Shown here piece after piece: positions 44,165 through 58,477 of a stretch of 64,000 bases of DNA. Position numbers and translations under genes: made by a program. The DNA is taken from contig NC_050468.1 of NCBI RefSeq assembly GCF_013373865.1, positions 2,849,914 through 2,913,913 of the forward strand, written 5' to 3'. Below the pieces are notes generated by a model. That model did no database searches. It worked only from the letters and a program-made list of their open reading frames with translations, and was not told the origin of the DNA. The stretch is from Monomorium pharaonis (Eukaryota; Arthropoda; Insecta; Hymenoptera; Formicidae). The first letter of the stretch is position 1, and the number at the start of each line of letters is the position of its first letter.

Positions 44165-44830
44165 TTCCCTGCCAAAAATGGTCGATTAAAACCGTTTAAT
44201 ATAAGAAGTAATCTAAATCAATCGGGTTATATATATCCACCTCAATCCGATATTATACAATTTAATTAAATCGGTTTTAATAATAAATGCCACATACAAA
44301 TATCAAAAATTACAATTAGTACAAACAATTAAACAAACCATTTAATGTGTTGTACATGGATAAGATAGAATCAAAAAATTATGTACACAGCTCAATAGTT
44401 CCCATAAACAATGTCAAAAGCAAGGTTATTCATATAGATGTACGATATTGTAGATATTTAAACTTCCGAATATATTTGAAATTCAATAAATAAAACTTTC
44501 TAATAAATATAATTTTGTTTATTTATATATACACAATAGAATATAATATTCATGACAAATTCGATTTAATTGCATATTAAATCCGATTTCATTTTCATGC
44601 GAGAAATCTTATAATTTGAAATTAAAACGAATTACTCTTGCTTAGACAAAATTGGATTCTTACTGCATTCAAACCGATTTAGTTATCCCCGAAATCGATA
44701 AATTTTGAATTAAATCGGATTACAATCAACTCAATTAGTAAAAATTAGATATTTATTATAATGAATTGAAATTTCGGATTATTTTGGATTACATATCTAT
44801 CCAATTATTTGTGTTTATTTAGATTAACAA
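44165..44830. mobile_element. CCC-type array with ATTAAAACCGATTTAAT words
   Basis: Left end CCCTGCCAAAAATGGTCGAT followed by TAAAACCGTTTAAT. Words AAATCGGTTTTAAT, AAACCGATTTAG and AATTAAATCGGATT recur to about 44780. The start recurs at 51431 (CCTTGTCGAAAATTGTCGAT), where the array is cut by another CCC element. The right end is not identified. Confidence 0.5.
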
Positions 44831-45069
44831 TAATCTGTATTAGAATCATAGACATAGTATGAATAGACGGAGCATGACGTTACTACAACTAACGCTTGCG
44901 AATAATAGGAGCGAGACACATATGAAGTATCCTCCACTCTCCTTCTCTTTTCGTGCATGCGTAATATGATGAAGCGTCAAAATGTTGTTTACAAATAAAG
45001 ACATTTTTTTCGGTTGCCAAGAAGGTCTCTTTCTCAACTCACTTCAAAAAAGTGAAATTTTCATTTGAA

Positions 45070-45386
45070 CTTCCAGATAACAGTCTTCTTAAAGAATTCA
45101 TAAAGTAGTCGTTCTTTCTGAACAGTAATTTCTGAGGAATTCATAGAAGAGAATACTTTAAGAATAACGTAGGAAGTTACATGCACCATGATTCGAATTC
45201 CTCAGGACTTCTTAAAGTATTCATATAGAATTACTTGTTAGAATTCCTCAGAACTTCTTAAAGTATTCATATAGAATTACTTGTTGGAATTCCTCAGATA
45301 CCTCCAAGTAGATATCTCAAACGCAGTTAAAAAATTTATTTTCAAGATTTCTGATAAATGTTCCAATTTTTATAATACTAGAACAC
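45070..45386. mobile_element. GAATTC-word CCC-type array with core I fragment
   Basis: Tandem units of about 52 bp contain GAATTCCTCAGAACTTCTTA and AAGTATTCATATAGAATTAC. CAGATAACAGTCTTCTTAAA at 45074 resembles a degraded left end. The last 45 bp (TTTCTGATAAATGTTCCAAT) match the flank of core I at 22440 and 60690, so this copy once had core I and was cut by the CT-rich repeat that follows. Compare 51507-52084. Confidence 0.5.
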
Positions 45387-47592
<2,206 letters not shown>

Positions 47593-48092
47593 NNNNNNNN
47601 NNNNNNNNNNNNNNNNNNNNNNNNNNNNNNNNNNNNNNNNNNNNNNNNNNNNNNNNNNNNNNNNNNNNNNNNNNNNNNNNNNNNNNNNNNNNNNNNNNNN
47701 NNNNNNNNNNNNNNNNNNNNNNNNNNNNNNNNNNNNNNNNNNNNNNNNNNNNNNNNNNNNNNNNNNNNNNNNNNNNNNNNNNNNNNNNNNNNNNNNNNNN
47801 NNNNNNNNNNNNNNNNNNNNNNNNNNNNNNNNNNNNNNNNNNNNNNNNNNNNNNNNNNNNNNNNNNNNNNNNNNNNNNNNNNNNNNNNNNNNNNNNNNNN
47901 NNNNNNNNNNNNNNNNNNNNNNNNNNNNNNNNNNNNNNNNNNNNNNNNNNNNNNNNNNNNNNNNNNNNNNNNNNNNNNNNNNNNNNNNNNNNNNNNNNNN
48001 NNNNNNNNNNNNNNNNNNNNNNNNNNNNNNNNNNNNNNNNNNNNNNNNNNNNNNNNNNNNNNNNNNNNNNNNNNNNNNNNNNNNNNNNNNNN
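47593..48092. other. Assembly gap of 500 N
   Basis: A run of exactly 500 unknown bases, probably a placeholder of arbitrary length, lying in CT-rich low-complexity sequence. Confidence 0.99.
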
Positions 48093-48279
48093 AAAATAAA
48101 TTATTTATTATTCAATACATTTAATCACGACATAAAGACTTTAAATAAAAGCGATTTAAAGTTTTTATAATAAAATTATAGAAATTATTTTAAAAGATTT
48201 CTATTAATAATAAAAAAAGTATTATTTTATTATTAAAAAATCAATAAATACATTTTAATGCTATTTTTTATTAATATTG

Positions 48280-50215
48280 GGTACAATTTCGAAAACGACT
48301 TATCTCCGATTTTTTTGAAACTACGTATTTTTACGTATTTTGGGGCGCTGATTACGAATGTGAAAGTGAATATTGGCGCAAATTTGATTTTTATAGCGAA
48401 AACCATGAAAAAACCATACAATCATTTCCGTAAGGCGTAAATAATGGAAATTTCTAAAAATACTTCAAACAAAAGTTATAGATCTCATTGAAATACATAT
48501 TTTATGTTCTATGTATTTTTGTTATAAAAACAGTAGTTTTTGAGAAAAACGACGTTAAATGTTCAAAACTTTATACAACTCATCCAACGTCGAGTTTTAT
48601 TAGTTAATTTTAATGCTTTTAACTGTATTTACGTACGTTTATTTTATATATATGTATATATATATTTAAGTATGTAAATAACACAACCAGAATTATAAAC
48701 ATATAAAAAAAAAGGTTTATAAAAAAAGATTTTCACTAAGTTTTATTGAAATTGGAAGTAAGTCCCTCCCTCCCTTATGGAAAAAACACTCTAATTTTGT
48801 GCGTTTACACTCAAAATTCAGTGTTAATACTCGATTTTGGAAGTTTACTCTCAAATTTAGGTGTATACGGTCAAATCTTGAGTATTTACTCTAAAGATTG
48901 AGTGTTTATACTCGGACATTGAGTACATTCAATGATTGAGTGTTCATACCAAAGTTTGGATTTAAATACTGAATATTTAAAAGTATACTCTCAATATTTG
49001 AATATGACACTCAATAAATGAGTGTATACTTCCAACATAAAGTGTGAACACTGAAACGTTGGGGATGTACACTCAACATCTATCGGTTGAAGATATACAC
49101 TTAATATTGAGTGTGCACTCTCAAATATTGGAGTAAAAAATGTTAAATAAAAACAAAAGCAAGAAAAGCAAGTTCAACCGAGATTAAAATTAATCTGCAT
49201 TGGTAGAAATGGACATAAAACTAATATCTAAAATAAACATTCAACTATAGAGTGTTCAGCTGGCTTTGAGTATTAATTTGAGTATTACTTTCAACTTGGA
49301 TGTTTGCCATCTAATTGAGTGTTAATTTCAGTGTTATTCTTAAATTTAGGATTAACATTGAAATTAACACTCAATTAGATGGCGAACATTCAAGTTGAGA
49401 GTAATAACATTATAATTAAAAATAAATTAAAGAGCGAACACTCAAGTTGAGTGTTTACACTAAATTGAGTGTTTACCCCTTGTCCCAAATTATACTCAAC
49501 TTGAGTATTTTTTTAAGTGTTATTTTTAGTGTTTTTTCCGTAAGGGTCTTCACTTTACCAATGCGTTCTTTACACCATATGGGTTTGCGACTTTCCACGC
49601 GTAGCGAGACCCCCTCCCCATGTTTACAAAGCAAAACAACATCCACGCTTGTACTGTACTAAATGGGTTTGCGACTTTAGATTTAAAATTGTTGCTAAAA
49701 TAGCGACATAAAACTGGTTGAGTTAAAGTTAGGAAAAAAAACGGAGAAGAGGTGCAGGGGGGGGCCTCCCCCGCCCGCGCGTAGCGAGGGCCACTCATTA
49801 TCTTCATTATCCTCTTCAATATTTTAGTTTTTTGGGGTAGTTTAGTTTGATTGAGCATTAAAATTACCTAATAAAACTTGACGTTTGTTAGACGAGTTGT
49901 ATAAAGTTTTGAACATTTAACGTCGTTTTTCTTAAAAACTACTGTTTTTATGGTAAAAAATACACAGGACATAAAATATGTATTTCGATGAGATCTATAA
50001 CTTTTGTTGAAAGTATTTTTAGAAATTCCCATTATTTACGGAAATAAATGGAAAATAACCATGATTTTTACGGTTTTTTCATGGTTTTTGCCATGAAAAT
50101 CAAATTTGCGCCAATATTCACTATCATATTCGTAATCAGAGCCCCAAAATACATAAGAATACATAGTTTCAAAAAAATCGGAGGTAAGTCGTTTTCGGAA
50201 CTTTATCCGGATCTT
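48280..50215. mobile_element. Long-TIR element, better preserved copy
   Basis: Arms 48280-48620 and 49865-50215 are about 340 bp inverted copies: ACAATTTCGAAAACGACTTA, TCCGATTTTTTTGAAACTA, AATATTGGCGCAAATTTGAT and ACGTTAAATGTTCAAAACTT all recur inverted. The loop holds a TTGAGTGT CCC element (48772-49546) and a GGTTTGCGACTTTCC segment with CGCGTAGCGAG motifs (49560-49800). Same family as 16330-19110. No transposase seen. Confidence 0.7.
48772..49546. mobile_element. CCC element with ACTCAATTGAGTGT words, copy 2
   Basis: Left end CCCTTATGGAAAAAACACTC, right end AGTGTTTTTTCCGTAAGGG, nearly perfect inverted repeats. The interior is collinear with 36609-37333, including TAAATAAAAACAAAAGCAAG and the CATCTAATTGAGTGTTAATT stem. 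A 45-bp stretch near 49180 is absent from copy 1. No clear target duplication. Confidence 0.75.
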
Positions 50216-50879
50216 CTATTTCTTTGATATGTTTAAAACGTGATGGTCGAAGAAATCAAATAGTGTTATATGTTATTTATGATTGTTAGTTTTATAAAAC
50301 TTACTAATTTTTTATTAATGCCAATTTTTTAAAATCATTTATTTTATTTTTATTACATTTTTCTATTTTCCACCTAACCATGTACGTTAATCATTAAATT
50401 ATAATATTACAAAATAATAATAAAATAAATAATAAACAATAATTTTTTTAGTTTATTTAACCTTTACAGGACCGGTTTTTGACCGACTTTTTTGTTTTTA
50501 ATGCTAAAACTTTTTCATCAATGTCATTGGGTTAAATGGTAGAAATGCTAACTCCCCCCTTTGGCGCCACTATAGTGGCTTCCGGCCTGGAACGAACAAT
50601 TCATACCTGTTTCATTATTTTTAAATTTTTGTTGGTTAAATAATAATAAATATTGTAGGATTAATTGTTTAAACAAAAAATTAAGTTAATATTTCATAAA
50701 TAACTCGTATAAAAACAGTTTTATCATAATTTATGTGATTGGAATAAAAAAAATATTTCATTTGTTTTATGTCAATTTATTTTACAAACAACAAAATGAA
50801 TATTTGAAATACATAATAATTGTGGTACAAAAACACATGAAAATGTTTTATCATGGCAGAAAATGAGAACAGTCTTTTA
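50216..50879. other. AT-rich spacer, nothing firm
   Basis: TTAACCTTTACAGGACCGG at 50459 looks like a TTAA-type MITE end without a partner. A GC-richer patch at 50545-50600 (GGCGCCACTATAGTGGC) contains a short palindrome. No gene recognised. Confidence 0.4.
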
Positions 50880-51400
50880 AGCACATTTTATAAATATAAT
50901 TTATTAATTGAATTACAAATTATATTTAAATGTTATTTTTTATATTTTTATTACTACCTGATATCTATCTCAATCTCTCCCTCCCTCCTTCTCACTCTCT
51001 CTCTCTATCTTTAACCTTTTTCCTTCTCTTAAATTTTTTCTTTCTAGTAAAATTCATGTTCCATTAAATACGTAAAGTACCCGAACTATCAAAATGTATT
51101 ATTTTTAATTGAATTTTTATTTGAATTATTTCTCTTTCTTTCTCTCTCTGTATTAACTTATAACTTAAAACTAGATGGTTGGATAATTGATAAACAAACG
51201 ATAAACAGATGAATAGATAGAAAATTATTGAATATAATAGATAAGATTAAAAGATAATTAGATAAATGAAATATAATAAATAAATAGAAATGGAAATATA
51301 TATTTGTTATATTTGTTTTTTTATTTATATTTGAAAATTGAATAATTCGCGCGCGCGTAGCGCGCGCCTGTTTTGTTCTAGTAGTAATAAAAAATAGAAT
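50880..51400. repeat. CT-rich repeat copy ending in a GC hairpin
   Basis: Collinear with 55809-56195: AAATTATATTTAAATGTTAT, CTGATATCTATCTCAAT, a CT tract, CATTAAATACGTAAAGTAC, CGAACTATCAAAAT and GTATTAACTTATAA. It ends GCGCGCGCGTAGCGCGCGC followed by TGTTTTGTTCTAGTA, the reverse complement of the start at 45387. Confidence 0.6.
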
Positions 51401-51426
51401 TTAACAATTTTCTGTTAAAAATAATA

Positions 51427-51506
51427 TGGTAACCTTGTCGAAAATTGTCGATTAAAACCGATTAAAACATAATCCGTTTTAATCAATTTTAATCGGTTTT
51501 AATCCC
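51427..51506. repeat. ATTAAAACCGATT array fragment
   Basis: CGATTAAAACCGATTAAAAC and TTTTAATCGGTTTTAAT, the word of 44165-44830, are cut by the CCC element starting at 51507. Confidence 0.5.
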
Positions 51507-52084
51507 AGATAACACAGAGATGAACAGAAATTCCTAAAGAAGTCATTTTAATGAATACTTGGAGAAGTAGAAAAATGAATACATAAAGAATTCTTGAGGA
51601 ATTAGCCATAATGAGTTCACATTGAAGTATTCCTTAAGAGTTCATTGTAATGAATACCTCGCGATTTATTATTTGGAACATTTAGAGTATTCATAGAGAA
51701 GTCATTTTAAAGAATACTTGGCGAAGTACAAAAATGAATACATAAAGAATTCTTGAGGAATTAGCCACAATGAGCTCACATTGAAGTATTCCTTAAGAGT
51801 TCATTGCAATGAATACCTCGCGATTTATTATTTGGAATACTTTAAGTATTTGTCAGAAATTACTCGAGTGTTTGGATAATCTCAATTACATTTTTATAAT
51901 TATATATTGCTTAATAAATGCTAATTTATACTTTTATATACGAAATGCGCTATATATAATTAACAAAACAATTAATATACAACTTAAGAGCGTGCTGATC
52001 TGCAACGACAGAGTGTCGCGTTCCACATGATGCAACATTTATCCTCGTTTGTGTTAACTATACATATGTTTCATCCTTCTGACA
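51507..52084. mobile_element. CCC element with AGGAATTCCT-type words and core I start, truncated
   Basis: Left end CCCAGATAACACAGAGATGA. A roughly 175-bp unit with AAAGAATTCTTGAGGAATTA, CATTGAAGTATTCCTTAAGA and TACCTCGCGATTTATTATTT is tandemly repeated twice. At 52041-52084 GTTAACTATACATATGTTTC and ATCCTTCTGACA are the start of core I (as at 60241-60272), which is then cut by an LTR starting TGTTGTGAGC. This family therefore also carried core I. Confidence 0.6.
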
Positions 52085-52564
52085 TGTTGTGAGCGTTTGC
52101 TCATTTTGGGAATTCTTTCCCGTCGGTAGTTGGGATTCGTCCTGCCTTAAGGGTTAGGACCCAAAGGGTGAAGGTTCGGCTCGGTGTATGAGAGAAAAGA
52201 AGACGCTTCTTACTTGCTTGTTCGTTGTCTTTATTTCTTTCTCTTGCGCTTACAGTCAGCTGTGTTGATGTCACGTAACACTCGCGATAAGATTTATGGT
52301 ATGCGACGTTGCTCGGTCGTTGTTATGATACTCTCCGCTCGGTCACGACGTGGTCGCGTTTATATATTATGATATCTGGCGCAATTTCGGGGGCCAGTGA
52401 TCGGGTGTCGGTAGCTTCCGCGAGGCTAAGTTTCGACATCGGTAGCCTTGCGGTTTGATTTTGCAGCGTAGAGCCTATTTCTAGGGCAATGCAGACTGCT
52501 TCCGAGCGCGCTGTTGTAATCTCACGGAAGTTGCTTGGGACTTCCGTGAGCGCGGCGGATTCTT
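52085..52564 (+). mobile_element. Probable LTR-retrotransposon 5' region, cut by gap
   Basis: It begins TGTTGTGAGCGTTTGCTC exactly where core I is interrupted. GC content rises sharply. TCTGGCGCAATTTCGGGGG at 52374-52392 resembles a primer-binding-site region following an LTR, and leader-like DNA runs to the gap. A second LTR and coding regions are not seen. A 97-aa minus frame crosses the gap and is not recognised. Confidence 0.4.
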
Positions 52565-52589
52565 NNNNNNNNNNNNNNNNNNNNNNNNN
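52565..52589. other. Assembly gap of 25 N
   Basis: Twenty-five unknown bases. The left end of the following TGACGTC element (expected CCCAGGTA before GCAAGGTGACGTC) falls in the gap. Confidence 0.99.
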
Positions 52590-52882
52590 TGCAAGGTGAC
52601 GTCTAATTGACGGCATTTTTTAGGTCATTTTATGACGAACCAGACGTCATAATGTCGAGATAAAATGACGTCTAAATGTCGTAAACTGACGTACATTTGT
52701 CTCATCTTAACGACGTCATATATTTGGACGTCAAAAATACGTCATTATTTTCATATTATTGACGTCATTTTCAAGAAGCTAGTATCGTACATTTGACGGT
52801 ATTATTGTTATTTTTATGAAAAAAATAGGTTTTAGGTTACATTTAATAAAGACGACATGTTTAACGTCATTTTTATGACTAT

Positions 52883-53732
52883 CCCAGGTAGTAAAAAGCC
52901 GTTATTTTGATGTTTTAGAAAATATTTCGGGTACATGTCCTATATATGCAGTACTTGCATTATGAAAATATCGAATAACATAATTATAATATAAAAAAAA
53001 ATCTACGTTGTTTCTCAACAAGCATCACGACCCACCACACCATAGTCACGTTTGGAATTGCCATAACTTCCGCGGTCACTATCCAACTCTGAACCGCCGT
53101 CGACGTTGCTTGACTTCGAAGATCGTACGCTACTTAGCCCTTTGTGATGATCCATGAACACTTGATGATCATGAATACATATTTGTTATAGATCAGTTCA
53201 ATAGATGCGAGAAACATGAAACTTGTAGTTAACTAATATTTTTATAAATAAATATAAATTTACAGTTTTTTTTTTCTGATTTTTACATATGCAAAATAAC
53301 ATGTGGAATAACTTATAGAAATATGTTTTTTGCTCTGTTCTTTTGATAAAGCTAAATTATACCTCAGACAAAACGCAATATTTATAAAATATTTATAAAA
53401 TATTTATAATATTTATTTAAATATTTTATAAATATTTATCTAAATATTTTATAAATATTTTTGTGGTCTTAGATTTGACAAATCTAAAAATTTATCATAA
53501 ATATTATAAAAATATTTATGAAATATTTATAAATATTTTACAAATATTACTTATACAAATCTTTATCTTTTATTTATCATAAATATTATATAAAATATTT
53601 AATTTATATTTTAATATGTTGAATAAAGATTTTTTTTTCGTATATATAAAATATGTGTAAAATATTTATATAATATTTTAAAAAAATATATATTAATAAA
53701 TATTAATAAATATTTTATCATAAATATTATGT
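52883..53732. mobile_element. CCC element with core I and AAATATTTATAAAT arm
   Basis: Ends CCCAGGTAGTAAAAAGCCGT and TTATGTGCTGCCTGGG, with AT duplicated outside. Order: AAGCCGTTATTTTGATG end block, ACAAGCATCACG, core I (minus), TATACCTCAGACAAAACGCA (an internal degraded CCC end), then the TAAATATTTATAAA array. The copy at 61180-63334 has the same order inverted, with a 1.45-kb element inserted. Confidence 0.75.
53037..53365 (-). pseudogene. 5S rRNA-like core I, copy 3
   Basis: On the minus strand CTTCGAAGTCAAGCAACGTC, GACGGCGGTTCAGAG and TTGGATAGTGACCGCG follow 5S box A and box C, preceded by TAACAAATATGTATTCATGA and the TTTAGCTTTATCAAAAGAAC segment. Collinear with copies 2 and 6. Confidence 0.6.
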
Positions 53733-54399
53733 GCTGCCTGGGATGATTCTAAATATTGATAGTATTAATTATATAAAATATTATATTAATTTTAATAATG
53801 TTGTTTATTAACCAATCTTTAAATAATGATAGTTATAGGTAGCAAGGTGTCGTCCACTAGACCTCAATAATTTGTCATTTGAGGTCAAATCGTCAATTAT
53901 TACAAAGAATTATAGTTAACGTCAGTAATTAGTCACTAATAAAATCTTATTAATACGTCGTAAAATGATCAATTAACTGACGTTATTAATTAGTCAAGAA
54001 TATGACGTCGGAAATACGTTATAGGATGGATAAATGACTGACGTAATTAATAGGTCAAAAAATGACGTTACTATTGCGTCTTAATTTGGTAACATGACGT
54101 CTGCGACCTTAAATGACGAATTATTGACGTCGTATTAACGTCACCTTGCTACCTGGGTTAATATTGCAGAACCGACCAGCTACTGACAGGACGCATCAGA
54201 CTAGTAATATCTACGATCTAAATAAAGATTACAAAGATAATAAGCGTACATAGAACTAGAACTAAAACTTAAGATAAGCGATAATACTTAATAGTACTGA
54301 ACAGCACTTGAAATAAGTAGAGAGGCGAAGTGGTTAAGATATATTAATGCGTTCACGTGATAGCAAATGATCAAACAATAGTTGCTTGAAAGATGTGAA

Positions 54400-54930
54400 A
54401 GAAGATTCAGAAGTAACAATAAGGGGAAGAGTGTGCCAAAAGTAGCAATCGATATGACGTGGTGAAAGTGCGTATGAAAGTACAGACGAATCAAGTCAAT
54501 GTGGCCGAGAAGAGAATTAGCATTGAACTGAGCAATTTTTATTTAAGGGTGCTCACTGACTCCACGACGCGGTTCTGGGAGAAAAGAAGGTAATCAAACG
54601 AGGAGGGCCAGATCGGCTTCGGTATTTATAGAGATGATTGGAGAACCATCGGCACGTCTGACTGAGATACGTGCGGATTTCACCCAGACGTACTTGTAGC
54701 CACGCGCCCTAGCCCTATCCTTAGTCTGTCGCAATAAGTGATATTTACTAGCAGGTAGTAGTTCGTTGACATAAATGAAGCCTTTGTGATTCAAATTAAA
54801 TACATCTTTAATGGGTAAATTACGTTTAGCGCGCTTTTTATCAATAATATAATCTCTGATTTGAGATGACTTGAGAGAGATAATAAGCGACTGCGACGAA
54901 GGTTGAACATTAGATGCAGGGGGTGAGCAG
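54400..54930 (-). pseudogene. Non-LTR retrotransposon fragment: ORF1 end and ORF2 start
   Basis: On the minus strand an open frame ends at 54594 with IRDYIIDKKRAKRNLPIKDV, FIYVNELLPASKYHLLRQTK, GYKYVWVKSARISVRRADGS and a stop. The (I/V)YxNE.L....LLxxxK...GYKYVWVKxxxIxVRR pattern is the FP-like C-terminal domain of ORF1 proteins in CR1/jockey-type elements. Just after, FNANSLLGHIDLIRLYFHTH and HHVISIA resemble the start of an APE endonuclease ORF2 (ahFNAqSL...hIIsIsETW). Frame loss follows quickly. RT is absent. Confidence 0.55.
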
Positions 54931-54974
54931 TCCCGAGAGTAGATTTCTTTGCTATGCGACGGAAACCGAGGACA

Positions 54975-54991
54975 TCAGAGAGCATCCCAGG

Positions 54992-55053
<62 letters not shown>

Positions 55054-55348
55054 AGATAACATTATGTAATAATGTATATGTGTATACTTATATGTGTGTA
55101 AAATGTATACTTATATGTATGTAATCGTACATACATATAAGATATATGAATGTGTGTGCGTAATTTATCTCTTTTTCTTTCTCTCTCTTTTTCTTTATGT
55201 AAGTAATGCTTTCCTCTTTTTGTTTTTATTTAATACATAATTCTAATTTAGAACACCAATATTTAACAAAATGTGATTGAAAAAGATGTAATTAATATTA
55301 TTAATTTTAAAGCTAATGTGTCGCAGAATAATTAAATGTAAAAGAGAG

Positions 55349-55397
<49 letters not shown>

Positions 55398-55740
55398 AGA
55401 CAGAGACAGAAAAAAGATAGAGTCAAGAAAAACAATTATCAGGTAAAATTTTTGACAGTTTGCATACTTTACTTATTTGACGTACAGATACTTCGCATAT
55501 TTTATTTATTTAATACATATTTGACAAAGAAAAAAGATTAGAGAGAGAGAGACAAAGAGAGAGGGAGAGAGAAAAAAGGATAGAAAAGTAATTAGAAGGA
55601 AAGACAGCGACTTTTGCAAAAAAGAAAGAATGTAAAGAAAGAAAAAGAGAAAGTGTAAAAAATAAAAAATAAGGAGAAATATCAGGTAATAATAAAATAG
55701 GAAATAACATTATACAATAATGTCTGATGTTTGTTTATAT
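54975..55740. repeat. Dispersed GA-rich repeat copies
   Basis: (GA)n at 54992-55049 leads into GGAGATAACATTATGTAATA. AAGTAATGCTTTCCTCTTTT at 55201 and AATTAAATGTAAAAGAGAGA at 55334 match 5296-5400. A further GGAAATAACATTATACAATA lies at 55700. It is the same family as 4223-4330 and 5220-5590. Confidence 0.6.
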
Positions 55741-57022
55741 GTATTTTTTAAAATATCTTTAAATTTTTTCATCTTTTCCAATATGAAATTTTAAATGTCC
55801 TTTTATTTCATAAATATAAATTAATGTATTAATTAAATTATAAATTATATTTAAATGTTATTTTCTATTTTTTTTATTACTATCTGATATCTATCTCAAT
55901 TTCTCCCTTCCTCTCTCTCCCCTTCTCTCTTTCTCTCTCTCTCTCTCTATCTTTAATCTTTTTCCTTCCCTTAAATTTTCTCTTTTTGATAAAATTCATA
56001 TTCCATTAAATACGTAAAGTACACGAACTATCAAAATATAATATTTTAAATTGAACTTTATTTGAATTATTTTTCTTTCTCTCTCTGTGTATTAACTTAT
56101 AATTTAATTTATATTTATAAAAAAAAGTAAAAGGCTAAATGGCGCACCCGAAGCGTGCGCAATGCTGTGTTCTAATGTTATTAAAAAATGTATACGTTTC
56201 GAGACATAATAATGGCCCTCTAGCCGTAAGGACAGTTGTAGAAGGAAAAATAATGAAACGAATTTGAAACGTTATTATAAAATAACTTTAAAACAATATG
56301 TTCATAGGAAAACGAAAAAATCGATCAATGATAATGATTAGTCAACCTTACAAAAGAAATAAGACGCTTCTAAATTAATATTTACAGAAGAATAAGAAAA
56401 GGAGCTTTATTAATATATTGTGATCAAGAGACACAATAATGTTTCAATTGATGATTTAATTAAAAATGTATCTTACATTTAAAAGTATTGTTGATTAATC
56501 AACTGACGGTCGTGATCGTTGCCATGTAATGAAGTTATTGTTGTTCGGTTCTCGAGCTGTCAAATTGAGAGTCTGTATCTCAGAGTTTCTATTAAAAACG
56601 CATATTTACTTATACAAAATTATTTATTTTTTTTTTTAATTAAAATATTATATTCAATAATATGGTATTATATATATTATTAAATAATATATACTATTAT
56701 ACTAATTATACTATTATAATTGTATAATATACTATTATACTATTATAATGGTAAAGCGTTTCGATTTACATATTAACGTTACATAGAAATTAAAAAAGCA
56801 TTATAAAAATAAACGTTTTACCAAAAAAAAAAGTCTTGGCGACACACGCATGCATGCGCGCACGACGCACGCATGCGCGCGCGCGCGCAGCACACACACA
56901 CATACACAGACACACACTTGGCGCCTTTTTCTTTACCTTTTTTTTTATTAACATATACATCGCATCACAATATGTAACGTTAATGAAATTTTAAGGGAAT
57001 GCTAAAGTGCCCGTCAAACTTC
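55741..57022. repeat. CT-rich repeat copy and unassigned AT-rich spacer
   Basis: 55809-56195 is collinear with 50880-51400 and ends GGCGCACCCGAAGCGTGCGC followed by AATGCTGTGTTCTAATG. 56200-56830 has no recognised feature. 56840-56935 is a GCATGCGCGC/ACAC low-complexity tract flanked by CTTGGCGACACACG and CACACTTGGCGCC. Confidence 0.5.
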
Positions 57023-58235
57023 CTTATAGTAGCAAAATACATTGGCAAAATATTGGCAAATATTGGTTAAATATTGGTTTTCTTGGGAATGCATTGGCCA
57101 AACTTTTCCCAATGTAGCGTCAATATTGATCATACAATAAATACAAACATACTGTCAATATTGTACATTAATTACATTTTAATATTGGGTTTATGTTGGA
57201 ACAATCTTAACCAAGATTTCCCAATATAATTTCAATATTGGTCATACAATAAATGCAAATTTACTACCAATATTATATACTAATAATTATACGATATTGC
57301 AATTACATTGGAAATGTATTGGCCAAGATTTTCCAATATAATTTCAATATTGAATATAGAATAAATGCAAATGTACTTCCAATATTATATATCAATAATT
57401 ATACGGTATTGCATTTACATGAAAAATACATTGGTCAAAATTTCCCAATAAAAAGCGAATATTGATTATACAATAAATATTAATATATTGCCAATATCAC
57501 GTAGCAATATGTGTAAATAATTTTACATAGTCTTGTGTTTCCTGAAATAGACAATCTTAACTTTATGTTTAAAATATTTATCAGTTACATAATTAACTTA
57601 CTATATTATTGTATTTACATTAGAAGTGCATTAGCTAAGACTATAATGTCTTAATCAATTGATTAGCTGAGTGCGTGGTGTATGTGTGCGTGTGTGTATG
57701 TATGCGTGTTTATTTCGTATTTATATAAATGTAGTTTAATTATATGTTGTTTATCTCTCTAATAATATCTATTAAATTGATCTATAACAAATATGTAATT
57801 ATAAGCATCAAGTATTCATAGGTCATCACGACATTAGTTTGCATAGGAACTTCGAGGTAAAGCATCATCAGCGGCGATTGACAAATTAGATAGGTGATCG
57901 TTTTTTTGATTATAGAATTAAATGGATGATTACGTGTAACTACGTTTGAATAACCACGCTTACTCAAGATTATCGTAGAAATTAAACGATATTAGATTTG
58001 TGAATTTAGATATTTGCACCGAGACAGTAGGAATTTTTTCAATTTTTTTTACTAGATTTCCTGAAATTGGATAAATATCATTTTTTAATATTGGTCCAAT
58101 ATTATTAGACCAATATTGGCTAAATAAAATAAAATGTCTGCCTTACAATATTGAACCAATATTGGGAAAACAATTTACATCCAATATATTTCCCATAATT
58201 TGCCAATATTACGCCAACATATATTGCTACTAGGG
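57023..58235. mobile_element. CCC element with CCAATATTGG words and core I
   Basis: Left end CCTTATAGTAGCAAAATACA (degraded), right end AACATATATTGCTACTAGGG. The left arm has four units of about 120 bp with TTTCCCAATATAATTTCAAT, ATACAATAAATGCAAAT and ATTGGCCAA. The right arm has CCAATATTGGC and GGTCCAATATT. The centre holds a diverged core I (57735-57990). Confidence 0.65.
57735..57990 (+). pseudogene. 5S rRNA-like core I, copy 4 (diverged)
   Basis: ATTGATCTATAACAAATATG, TCATAGGTCATCACGACATT, AACTTCGAGGTAAAGCATCA and TTAGATAGGTGATCG are degraded forms of the core I blocks in the right order. ATTATCGTAGAAATTAAACG matches the 3' flank of copy 5. Confidence 0.45.
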
Positions 58236-58477
58236 TTGATTAGGGTTGATAATGTAGAGTCATTTGTGCATGTCATTAACAAGATTTCGTACGTATTTTT
58301 TTTATAGATTCGGAAATTCTTTTCCAAAATTAAACTACACGTATTAATATCATATAAGTGGATTTTACCGAGAATAAACAAAATGTTTTTTAGAGTGCTC
58401 TTTTTCTAACTTATATTTGAATTTGCAGTTACAAAAATTTATTAAAACTAATTTTTTTTTTTTAACTTATAATTTTA
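58236..58477. other. AT-rich spacer
   Basis: No feature recognised apart from a short direct repeat AGGGTTGATTAGGGTTGATA at the left edge. Confidence 0.5.

Larger units (their letters stand above)
52590..54157. mobile_element. TGACGTCA-word CCC element(s), interrupted
   Basis: It starts GCAAGGTGACGTCTAATTG (end lost in the gap) and finishes TTAACGTCACCTTGCTACCTGGG. Words TGACGTC, GACGTCATAATG and TTGACGTCGTATTAACGTC fill 52600-52880 and 53850-54150. A second start-like TATAGGTAGCAAGGTG at 53835 means these may be two elements. The AAATATTTATAAAT element at 52883-53732 is inserted between. Confidence 0.6.

Noticed and set aside
50455..50600. Possible TTAA-target MITE starting TTAACCTTTACAGGACCGG
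   Set aside because: No matching inverted end or second TTAA copy found nearby.
52323..52616. 97-aa minus ORF across the small gap
   Set aside because: No recognised motif, includes unknown residues, and overlaps LTR-like leader sequence on the other strand.
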